From the NCBI RefSeq assembly GCF_000482325.1, contig NZ_AXVA01000013.1, positions 1-64,000 of the forward strand: DNA of 64,000 nucleotides, in the 5' to 3' direction. The position numbers and the translations under genes were made by a program. Below the pieces are notes generated by a model. The model made no database searches. It saw only the letters and a list, made by a program, of their open reading frames with translations, and had not been told where the DNA came from. Numbering within the stretch: position 1 is the stretch's first letter; every line of letters starts with the position of its first letter. Source of the stretch: Bacillus sp. UNC438CL73TsuS30 (GTDB taxonomy: Bacteria > Bacillota > Bacilli > Bacillales > Cytobacillaceae). Positions 26,150 through 33,416 of the stretch are shown here, piece after piece.

Positions 26150-27238
26150 TTATTGCCACCTCAATAATAATAACTCTGAACTAAAGCCCGGACCCAGTGC
26201 CGTACACAGGCCATTCTCTCCTTTGTTTGTTTCCAGCTCCATAAACCTTTTCAGGACATACAAAATGGTTGCTGATGACATGTTTCCATAATCCTTCAAA
26301 ACCTCGAAGGAAATACGGGTCATGGACGGTAAAATGCCCAAAGCAGAAACGTACGCATCTAAAACTTTTTTTCCGCCTGGGTGGGCAATAAAATAACCAA
26401 ATTGACTTAGTTTCATACCGTGTTGTTCAAGAAAATCATTCACATTCGGCTTTAGCCAGCTTTCAATGATTTTGGGAATATCACGAGAAAAAACGACAAA
26501 TAAGCCTTGGTTTCTTATATCCCAGCCCATTACATCCAAGGAATCGGGCATCAGTGTTGATTGAGTTGCGATGATAGCAGGCGAGGTTTTACGTGAACGA
26601 TGGTCTTCAATATTGACATCATCCCCGCAAATAAGTGCACAAGCAATCCCGTCTGCAAAAAGAGTCGTCCCGATTAGATTACTTTTTGAAAGGTCGTTTT
26701 TCTGAAAGGTTAAACTGCAAAGTTCAACAGCCAGGACAAGAACCTTTGCCTTTGGAAATGCTAAACAGTATTCAAAAGCTCTAGAAATACCGGCAGCTCC
26801 CCCTGCACAGCCGAGCCCCCAAATGGGTATTCTCTTCGTATGCTGTGAAAATGGAAGTTGGTTCATAATTCTTGCTTCAATACTAGGAGTTGCAAGTCCG
26901 GTGGTGGAAATAAAAAAAATGGCATCAATTTCTTGATAGGGAATCGGTTTTTTCAAAAACAATTGGCTTGATAAACATTCCTTAATCGCTTGCGAACCAA
27001 ATTCAACTGCATTTTCAATATACGCATGATTTTTTTCTTCGAAGGTATGTTCTTCCTCAAACCAATTGATATCTTTAACAAAATTCCTTTTCTCAATTTG
27101 TCCATTAGAAAATGCTTTTAATAATCGTTCAATATCTTTAAACGAATCAGAAAAAAGTTTCCGGGCAAATTCTTCAGCTTGATCCTGTTTTATTTCATAT
27201 GGTGGAAGTGCTTCCGCAACTGAAATAATCGTCGGCAT
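26150..27238 (-). CDS. bcsA: Type III polyketide synthase (alkylpyrone synthase, BpsA)
   Basis: The protein has about 362 residues and a chalcone-synthase fold. The nucleophile Cys is in WGLGCAGGAAG, the catalytic His in YFIAHPGGKKVLDA and the Asn in DYGNMSSATILYVL. In B. subtilis it condenses fatty acyl-CoA with malonyl-CoA to alkylpyrones that are then methylated by YpbQ. The start is taken as the ATG at 27238, eight bases after GGAGG; upstream in-frame TTG and ATG codons overlap or touch that site. Confidence 0.94.
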   Translation of the reverse strand: MPTIISVAEALPPYEIKQDQAEEFARKLFSDSFKDIERLLKAFSNGQIEKRNFVKDINWFEEEHTFEEKNHAYIENAVEFGSQAIKECLSSQLFLKKPIPYQEIDAIFFISTTGLATPSIEARIMNQLPFSQHTKRIPIWGLGCAGGAAGISRAFEYCLAFPKAKVLVLAVELCSLTFQKNDLSKSNLIGTTLFADGIACALICGDDVNIEDHRSRKTSPAIIATQSTLMPDSLDVMGWDIRNQGLFVVFSRDIPKIIESWLKPNVNDFLEQHGMKLSQFGYFIAHPGGKKVLDAYVSALGILPSMTRISFEVLKDYGNMSSATILYVLKRFMELETNKGENGLCTALGPGFSSELLLLRWQ

Positions 27239-27321
27239 CTTCATCTCCTCCAATTCAATGAGGTTATTTTTACCAACTGCCGATGGATTATTCTTTTATG
27301 TACAAAAAATGAATTTTTTCA

Positions 27322-27352
27322 CAAAAAAAAAGCTCCCCTTATGCTGGGAAGC
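27322..27352 (-). terminator. Terminator downstream of the small zinc-ribbon ORF
   Basis: On the minus strand GCTTCCC and GGGGAGC (one G-U pair) are followed by TTTTTTTTT. It points away from the 41-residue ORF at 27445-27570 and toward bcsA. Confidence 0.7.
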
Positions 27353-27444
27353 CAATCGTTTTGAAGGTTGTTGTTGTGCACTTAAATTATAACGCGAAAC
27401 GAGGCATTTGTTCATTATATAATCTTTTCCAATTGGGTAATTAT

Positions 27445-27570
27445 TTATGGTTTATCAGGCTGTTTTTGAACATCAATCTTAATTTTATTGGTTGCCAGCG
27501 ATCCGCATATTTTACAGTATTCCTGCTTGTTATATAAAAGACGGCATAATTCACAATAATATTTTTCCAC
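27445..27570 (-). CDS. 41-residue zinc-ribbon-like protein
   Basis: The ORF starts with GTG and encodes MEKYYCELCRLLYNKQEYCK followed by ICG, giving two CxxC knuckles (CELC and CKIC) ten residues apart, typical of a small zinc ribbon. The ribosome binding site is weak; another GTG lies four codons upstream. A good terminator lies about 95 bp downstream on the same strand, which supports a real transcript. The function is unknown. Confidence 0.5.
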   Translation of the reverse strand: MEKYYCELCRLLYNKQEYCKICGSLATNKIKIDVQKQPDKP

Positions 27571-27818
27571 TAAGGAACACACTCACTTTTTGAGATTATA
27601 AGCACTATATTTTCATGTTATTTTCAAAATCTTAGAGTGTGACAATATTTCATTTCCGCACTTACATACATCTATCTAACTCGTTAATCCGTTAGCTGCA
27701 TCACAGGGGACGTGTGAGAATTCACAGTTTTTTCACATTTCCTCCCCCTTCATTGTGACTTTCCTCACTGTTACATCAACATTTTAACATTAACATGATA
27801 CTTAACTAAGGAATGAAC

Positions 27819-27838
27819 AATTTGTGAATTTACAAATT
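27819..27838. promoter_or_regulatory. Palindromic operator candidate upstream of the ba3 oxidase operon
   Basis: AATTTGT-GAATTT-ACAAATT is a perfect 7-6-7 inverted repeat about 80 bp before the first oxidase gene. A TATTAT -10-like element lies at 27866-27871 without a good -35. That fits an activator-dependent promoter, for example one used by a Crp/Fnr or ResD-type protein. The region 27571-27917 otherwise shows only AT-rich sequence with scattered TTCACA and TGTGA half-sites. Confidence 0.35.
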
Positions 27839-27917
27839 TTATCTTTTTCTTTCTAAATTGTTTTGTATTATGAAAGTGAACTTATTATTTTCCAATTATC
27901 CGAAGGGAGTGTAAGGG

Positions 27918-28067
27918 ATGGCAAAGGCGGAAGTGAAAACAAATCAAAAAACAGAAATAGAGGACAGTTCCTCACTAAAAGGTACATTAGCGTCCGTTTT
28001 CTTTTTAGGACTTTTTATCGTGGTCACATGGGTAAGTGTCTATTATCTATTTGTAGAAAGATTTTAA
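27918..28067 (+). CDS. Cytochrome c oxidase subunit 2A (ba3 type)
   Basis: The 49-residue protein has a charged N-terminus and one membrane helix (LASVFFLGLFIVVTWVSVYY). It lies directly before subunit II, as the small subunit IIa (CbaD) does in ba3-type oxidase operons. It packs against the other subunits and is needed for assembly or stability. The start ATG follows AAGGGAGTG and GTAAGGG. Confidence 0.85.
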   Translation: MAKAEVKTNQKTEIEDSSSLKGTLASVFFLGLFIVVTWVSVYYLFVERF

Positions 28068-28088
28068 AGATATAAGGGGGGAAAATTT

Positions 28089-28565
28089 ATGCATATGCAT
28101 AAATTTGAAAAAATTTGGCTTATTTTCGGTGTTGCAACATTGATTGTCTTCTTATCAACGATCGGTGTTAGTGCATTCTATCTCGGAAACAAGCCGCCTA
28201 GCTGCTTAACCACCATTAACCCGGATAAAGTAGATCAAACAAAACCATTTGATAAACCTGGTCTTCATAAGGTTGAAGGGAAAGAATGGGACTATGAACT
28301 CGTTTATGTCGCATCCACATTCTCTTATAATCCGACAGAAGTGAAGGTACCGCTTGGGGCAAAAGTAAGAGTAATTGCCACTACCAAAGATGTTGTTCAT
28401 GGCTTTGAAGTTGCTGGAACCAATATTAATATGATGCTTGAACCTGGATATGTCAGCGAATACACAACAACATTTGACAAAGAAGGCGAATATTTGATTG
28501 TTTGTAATGAATATTGCGGTGCCGGGCACCATTTAATGAGTTCGAAGATTGAGGTGGTAAAATAA
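28089..28565 (+). CDS. Cytochrome c oxidase subunit II (ba3 type, CuA domain)
   Basis: The 158-residue protein has one N-terminal membrane anchor and an exposed cupredoxin domain. The binuclear CuA ligands are present in CNEYCGAGHHLM (C-x3-C-x3-H) and the upstream HGFEV histidine. The short form with one span is typical of ba3 oxidases. Its stop overlaps the start of subunit I (TAATG). It accepts electrons from cytochrome c. Confidence 0.95.
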   Translation: MHMHKFEKIWLIFGVATLIVFLSTIGVSAFYLGNKPPSCLTTINPDKVDQTKPFDKPGLHKVEGKEWDYELVYVASTFSYNPTEVKVPLGAKVRVIATTKDVVHGFEVAGTNINMMLEPGYVSEYTTTFDKEGEYLIVCNEYCGAGHHLMSSKIEVVK

Positions 28566-30220
28566 TGGCTAGTGTTTCAGCAAATATAAAAGTAGACCCT
28601 AGGGATGCGAAGCTTTCAATGGCCCATTTTTATGTGGCTTTTACAGCACTTGCTCTTGGCGGACTAATGGGACTCTTGCAGACCCTTGTCCGTTCTGGAA
28701 AATTCGAGTTGCCTGCTGGGATTGGATACTATCAACTTTTAACCGTTCATGGTGTCATGATGGGACTTGTATTAACAACCTTCTTTATCATGGGCTTTCA
28801 ATATGCAGCTGTCAGCCGTACAGCTGGTACACACTCACCTGCAGCAAGACGCGCTGGGTGGATTGGTTTTTGGGTAATGACCATTGGTACTGCGATGGCT
28901 GCAACAATGGTCCTATTAAATAAAGCATCCGTACTTTATACATTTTACGCACCACTGCAAGCACATTGGATCTTCTATCTTGGGATGACCTTCGTTGTGG
29001 TCGGAAGTTGGATTGATGGTGCAGCGCAAATTATGACCTATGCAAAATGGCGGAAAAACAATCCTGGTAAACCAAGCCCGCTGTTAAGCTTTATGGCAGT
29101 CATTAATACAGTTATGTGGATTGTTGCGACACTGGGTGTTGCTGCAACAGTATTGTTCCAATTACTACCTTGGTCTTTAGGATTAGTTGATACGGTAGAT
29201 GTTCTTGTAAGCCGTACATTATTCTGGTATTTTGGCCACCCGCTTGTTTATTTCTGGCTGCTTCCTGCTTATATGTGCTGGTATGCAATTATTCCTAAAA
29301 TTATTGGCGGCAAAATTTTCTCAGATTCTTTAGCACGGTTATCGTTTATTTTATTCCTGCTCTTCTCCATTCCTGTTGGCTTTCACCACCAATTAACGGA
29401 GCCGGGAATTGATCCAGCTTGGAAGTTTATTCAAGTTGTTTTAACCTTTATGGTTGTTATTCCTTCATTAATGACCGCCTTTTCTTTATTTGCAACTTTT
29501 GAAAGATACGGACGTTCTAAAGGCGCTATTGGTCTTTTCGGCTGGTTCCGGGTTCTTCCATGGAATGATGCACGTTTCACCGTACCTTTTATCGGAATGG
29601 CTTCATTTATTCCAGCCGGTGCGGGTGGGATTATTAACGCATCAAACCAAATGGACCAAGTGGTTCATAATACCATCTGGGTTACAGGACACTTCCATTT
29701 AACTGCGGCCACATCAGTAGTGTTAACATTCTTTGGAATTTCTTACTGGCTTGTTCCGCATTTAACCGGCCGTAAATTAACCAAGGCCATGAACAAATTA
29801 GCGATTATCCAAGGCTGGGTTTGGTTTATTGGAATGGTCTTTATGTCAGGTGCGATGCATATAGAAGGTCTTCTTGGCGGTCCAAGGCGTTCTGCGTTTT
29901 CAACCTACAATGGTGCCAAGCAGGCGGCTGAATGGATTCCATATCAAATCGCACAAGCTGTTGGTGGAACCATTCTTTTCTTAGGAATTATCTTAGTATT
30001 AATCATTTTCATTAATCTTGCCTTCTTTGCACCAAAAGGGGAAGAAGAATTCCCTGTTGGTGAAGCAGAAAATCTTAAAGAACAAGCACCAATGGTATTC
30101 GAAAACTGGAAATTATGGCTTGGAATGCTTGCCGTTCTCATTATTTTCGCTTATACAATTCCATTTATCGATATCATACAGAATGCACCGCCGGGATCGA
30201 AAGGATATAAAACCTGGTAA
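28565..30220 (+). CDS. Cytochrome c oxidase subunit I (ba3 type)
   Basis: The 551-residue heme-copper oxidase core has about 13 spans. HGVMMGL holds a low-spin heme ligand, GHPLVYFWLLPAY the CuB histidine with the cross-linked tyrosine, FHHQL two more CuB histidines, and VTGHFHLT the remaining heme ligands. The tyrosine in H-x3-Y marks a true oxygen reductase, not an NO reductase. B-type (ba3) enzymes have high oxygen affinity, fitting growth at low oxygen. It is co-transcribed with subunits IIa and II. Confidence 0.95.
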   Translation: MASVSANIKVDPRDAKLSMAHFYVAFTALALGGLMGLLQTLVRSGKFELPAGIGYYQLLTVHGVMMGLVLTTFFIMGFQYAAVSRTAGTHSPAARRAGWIGFWVMTIGTAMAATMVLLNKASVLYTFYAPLQAHWIFYLGMTFVVVGSWIDGAAQIMTYAKWRKNNPGKPSPLLSFMAVINTVMWIVATLGVAATVLFQLLPWSLGLVDTVDVLVSRTLFWYFGHPLVYFWLLPAYMCWYAIIPKIIGGKIFSDSLARLSFILFLLFSIPVGFHHQLTEPGIDPAWKFIQVVLTFMVVIPSLMTAFSLFATFERYGRSKGAIGLFGWFRVLPWNDARFTVPFIGMASFIPAGAGGIINASNQMDQVVHNTIWVTGHFHLTAATSVVLTFFGISYWLVPHLTGRKLTKAMNKLAIIQGWVWFIGMVFMSGAMHIEGLLGGPRRSAFSTYNGAKQAAEWIPYQIAQAVGGTILFLGIILVLIIFINLAFFAPKGEEEFPVGEAENLKEQAPMVFENWKLWLGMLAVLIIFAYTIPFIDIIQNAPPGSKGYKTW

Positions 30221-30225
30221 GCATT

Positions 30226-30265
30226 AAGGCTTCAATCTATGTGATTGAAGCCTTTTCATTTTGCG
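30226..30265. terminator. Terminator between the oxidase operon and the EamA gene
   Basis: AAGGCTTCAATC and GATTGAAGCCTT form a perfect 12-bp stem with a 5-base loop followed by TTCATTTT. It overlaps the last codons of the convergent transporter gene. Confidence 0.82.
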
Positions 30266-31151
30266 TTTTAACGAGCGGGTTTTTTGGCAGGTTCACCAAT
30301 AATACAGATAAAAGGATAAAGAAAGAACCAATAAATTGAATGAACACAAAGCCTTCTTTATAAAGAAAAACGCCTAATAAGGTTGCCACGACCGGTTCTA
30401 CGGTTGCAATAATGGATGCCTTGCTGCTATCTATTTTTTCCAACCCTTTTGTATACAATAAATACGCCACCACGGTAGGAAATAATCCTAACCCTAGTCC
30501 ATAAAACATAACCTCTCCACTGAAAAGGATGCTTCCCTTATTCCAAAGGCCCGTAACCGGCACTAAAGCAATTGACGCAACAATAAAGGTATATAGAGTA
30601 ACCGTGAACGGTGAATATTTATTTAACGCAAATTTTCCAAATATAGTGTATAAAGCATAGCCGAAACCTGCGCCAAGTCCGGTTAATAATCCTGCCGCAC
30701 TAATAGATGTTGTTTCATTCAGGTTACTTCCTGCAACCAATATGCACCCCAAAATCGTCCCTGCTACTGAAAGAAGTTTAGCAGCATTCAATTTCTCCTT
30801 AAGAAATAACCAGGAAAGAACTGTGACAAATGCCGGGGCTGTATACAATAAGATAACCGCTAGAGAAAGATTCATTTGTTGAATCGATGAAAAATAACAC
30901 CAATTAAAGAGTACGATACTGCAAACACCCGTCCCAACAAATAACCAAGTGTCCTTCCATTTAATTTTCATTTGCGCTGGATATTTTACTAATCCAGTAA
31001 TTCCTAACAAAACCGCTGCTGTCACAACCCTGATTGTCACAATTTCCATGGATGTAAAACTGAAGGCATCTAATCCTCTTACAAAAATAGCTATAATTCC
31101 CCATAGTGCCGCACTGATCGCTACTAATAGAATCGGAAGAATTTTCTTCAT
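30237..31151 (-). CDS. DMT superfamily (EamA) transporter
   Basis: The 304-residue protein has ten predicted spans in two EamA repeats (ISAALWGIIAIFVRGLD; ATVEPVVATLLGVFLY). Its ATG overlaps the TGA of ypwA by four bases, so the peptidase and exporter are one transcription unit. Export of a small amino acid or peptide-derived product is possible but not shown. Confidence 0.88.
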   Translation of the reverse strand: MKKILPILLVAISAALWGIIAIFVRGLDAFSFTSMEIVTIRVVTAAVLLGITGLVKYPAQMKIKWKDTWLFVGTGVCSIVLFNWCYFSSIQQMNLSLAVILLYTAPAFVTVLSWLFLKEKLNAAKLLSVAGTILGCILVAGSNLNETTSISAAGLLTGLGAGFGYALYTIFGKFALNKYSPFTVTLYTFIVASIALVPVTGLWNKGSILFSGEVMFYGLGLGLFPTVVAYLLYTKGLEKIDSSKASIIATVEPVVATLLGVFLYKEGFVFIQFIGSFFILLSVLLVNLPKNPLVKTQNEKASIT

Positions 31152-32656
31152 GATAACTGATACACTGCTCCGTATTTTTGATAGAGATAATCAATTAAAT
31201 AGGATGGATTAAGGCCTTCACCGGTCACATCTTTCAGGATTTCAAGCGGCTTTTTCAATTTACCATATTGATGAATATTTTTTGTCAGCCACTCTTGAAT
31301 AGGCAATAACTCTCCATTTTCAAGCAGTTGATCGAAGTTTGGAAGGTCTTTGAGCATTTTATTTTTAAATTGTGCAGCATACATATACCCTAATGCATAA
31401 GAAGGAAAATAACCAAAGCTTCCCCCAGCCCAATGAACATCTTGCAGGACTCCCTCTGCATCATCTTCCGGCCTGATCCCTAAAAACTCTTCATATAAAT
31501 CGTTCCATACTTTTGGCAAGTCACGAACCTTTATTTCATCATTAAATAATTTTTTTTCTATTTCATAGCGGATAATGATATGTAACGGATAGGTCAATTC
31601 ATCCGCCTCGATTCGAATAAAGGAAGGCTTGGATTCATTAATGGCACGATAGAAATCCTCTATTGAGACATCATCAAACTGACCATCAGCATATTTTTTT
31701 AGCGGCTCGTATTGATACTTCCAGAATGGTAAACTTCTTCCGACAATATTTTCATAAAAAAGAGATTGTGATTCGTGAATTCCCATTGAAGTACCTGAAC
31801 ATAAAGGTGTTCCAATTAACTTTCTGGAGATATTTTGTTCATATAATGCATGACCGCCTTCATGAATCGTTCCGAAAACAGCGGTACGGAAATCGAATTC
31901 ATCATACCTGGTTGTCACACGTACATCGCCGGGATTTAGTCCAATTGCAAATGGATGGATGGTTTCATCTAATCTCCCTGCCTCAAAGTTGTAGCCCATT
32001 TTTTTTAAAACCTCTAAACTAAACAGACGCTGATTTTCCTTATTAAAATGGTTAAAGAGAAAATCTGTTTGCGGCTTTTTTGACGTTTCCGAGATTTTTT
32101 TGACCAATGGGATAATTTTATTGCGGAGTTCGCCAAATACCCGGTCTAACACTTCCACAGTCACCCCAGGCTCATATAAATCTAACAGTTGATCATAGAC
32201 CTTCTCTTTTGTTCCCCAATACCCAACAAACTTCTTTGTCATTGTGACGATCTTTTCCAAGTATGGGCTAAACATGGCGAAATCAGCATTTTCCCTCGCT
32301 TCTTCCCAAACACTTTCTGCCTTTGATTGAAGAATGACATACTCTTTATATTCTTCTGCAGGAATTTTCTTGTTCCGCTCATATTCTTTTTTGCATTCCT
32401 TGAGAATTTTTCTGGTTGAATCGGATAATTCGATCTTCGATAAATTTGCAATATATGCAGCCATTTCCTCCGAGATTGACATTTTAAACACTTCTGAGGA
32501 AAGCATTCCAATCACTTCTGACCTTTGCTCTACGGCTTGCTTCGGAGCTCCCGTACGCAAATCCCAATAGATTAATCCAAGTGCCTCATTATAAGCAGCT
32601 ATTTTTTTTACATAATCTAAAAACTCTTTTTCAAGTTTTGCTGTCTGAATGCTCAT
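31148..32656 (-). CDS. ypwA: Metallocarboxypeptidase of family M32
   Basis: The 502-residue cytoplasmic zinc peptidase has the active site GTIHEGGHALYEQ (HExxH) and the M32 motifs HPFAIGLNPGDVR, GIHESQSLFYEN and IRIEADELTYPLHI. M32 enzymes remove C-terminal residues from peptides, often with broad specificity. The length matches B. subtilis YpwA. The start follows AGAGGGGGGAA. It precedes an EamA transporter with a 4-bp overlap. Confidence 0.95.
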   Translation of the reverse strand: MSIQTAKLEKEFLDYVKKIAAYNEALGLIYWDLRTGAPKQAVEQRSEVIGMLSSEVFKMSISEEMAAYIANLSKIELSDSTRKILKECKKEYERNKKIPAEEYKEYVILQSKAESVWEEARENADFAMFSPYLEKIVTMTKKFVGYWGTKEKVYDQLLDLYEPGVTVEVLDRVFGELRNKIIPLVKKISETSKKPQTDFLFNHFNKENQRLFSLEVLKKMGYNFEAGRLDETIHPFAIGLNPGDVRVTTRYDEFDFRTAVFGTIHEGGHALYEQNISRKLIGTPLCSGTSMGIHESQSLFYENIVGRSLPFWKYQYEPLKKYADGQFDDVSIEDFYRAINESKPSFIRIEADELTYPLHIIIRYEIEKKLFNDEIKVRDLPKVWNDLYEEFLGIRPEDDAEGVLQDVHWAGGSFGYFPSYALGYMYAAQFKNKMLKDLPNFDQLLENGELLPIQEWLTKNIHQYGKLKKPLEILKDVTGEGLNPSYLIDYLYQKYGAVYQLS

Positions 32657-32735
32657 TAAGTTCCCCCCTCTTTACAATGTTTAAATTTTATCATATTTTT
32701 CTGAAAAAAGATTTGGTTTCGCCCTCTTAAAATGG

Positions 32736-32767
32736 CAAAAAAAAACAACAGAAATAGAATTCTGTTG
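32736..32767 (-). terminator. Terminator downstream of the first DUF2249 gene
   Basis: CAACAGAA and TTCTGTTG form a stem that on the minus strand is followed by TTTTTTTTT. It lies about 110 bp after the stop at 32878; the intervening bases show no gene. Confidence 0.75.
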
Positions 32768-32877
32768 TAAAATAATCTATAGGGAAAAAAGAGATGTTTC
32801 ATGAAAATAAATATAACTCAAGTAAAATGATTAAAGAGGGTGTGCTTTATGGGGCTGAAACCCTTTGGCACGAGAAA

Positions 32878-33114
32878 TTATTTTTTACCGATAGCGACTC
32901 TCCAAGTATCGGGACCTTCTTCAAGGTATTCCCAAGTAAATTGGTCGGTTCTCTCCATCATAAATTGATATTGAAGCGGTCTTGGGTCATGGTCATTCAC
33001 AATTTGCATAAATTCTCCTGATTTTAACTCATCAAATCCATTCAAAATCGTTGGATGTTTTTCACGTGGTGGATAATCAGGAACATGGATGACTTTAGCA
33101 AAAGTTTGCATCAT
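32878..33114 (-). CDS. DUF2249-like protein
   Basis: The protein has about 78 residues: a short N-terminus (VIHVPDYPPREKHPTILNGF) and then the DUF2249 core pattern GEFMQIVNDHDPRPLQYQF ending in W.V.I.K. DUF2249 proteins have a TusA/SirA-like fold and are often found near nitrogen-oxide and oxygen respiration genes. The ATG at 33114 with AGGAGTGAAA is chosen over one 25 codons upstream. It stands alone between ypwA and the zinc-finger ORF beside the nor gene, and two further copies lie 4 kb away. Confidence 0.8.
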   Translation of the reverse strand: MMQTFAKVIHVPDYPPREKHPTILNGFDELKSGEFMQIVNDHDPRPLQYQFMMERTDQFTWEYLEEGPDTWRVAIGKK

Positions 33115-33238
33115 TTTCACTCCTATTAATTTGTTAACTTCTCTTATATTATAAGAAATCTTTTTTAACAACCTAGTGAGTGGTATCACACCCTAAACAT
33201 GATTTTTTAGTAAATAAATTTTTTAGGAGGAATTTAGA

Positions 33239-33391
33239 ATGAGAGAATTGGTTGGAAGCTGTAAGTGCTGTAATAAGGAAATCTATTGCTTAGATGGATT
33301 TTTTAACGGGATCCATACAAAGGATAAAGAAATTTATTGTTTTGACTGCTATGAATCAGAAGAAAAAAAAGAAAAAGATCCGCAAGACTAA
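33239..33391 (+). CDS. 50-residue cysteine-rich (zinc-binding) protein
   Basis: The ORF has a clear start (ATG after TTTAGGAGG). Seven cysteines include CKCC and CFDC knuckles separated by about 24 residues, which is a plausible zinc ribbon, and it has an acidic-basic tail. It converges with the NO reductase gene. No family is recognised. It could be a metal or redox sensor linked to the respiratory cluster, but that is inference from position. Confidence 0.65.
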   Translation: MRELVGSCKCCNKEIYCLDGFFNGIHTKDKEIYCFDCYESEEKKEKDPQD

Positions 33392-33416
33392 GCTTTACGA
33401 ATCTTTCTCTTCCTTA

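Noticed and set aside
32770..32877. Possible regulatory RNA after the lone DUF2249 gene
   Set aside because: Short complementary stretches are present, but no stable fold or conserved riboswitch core was recognised.
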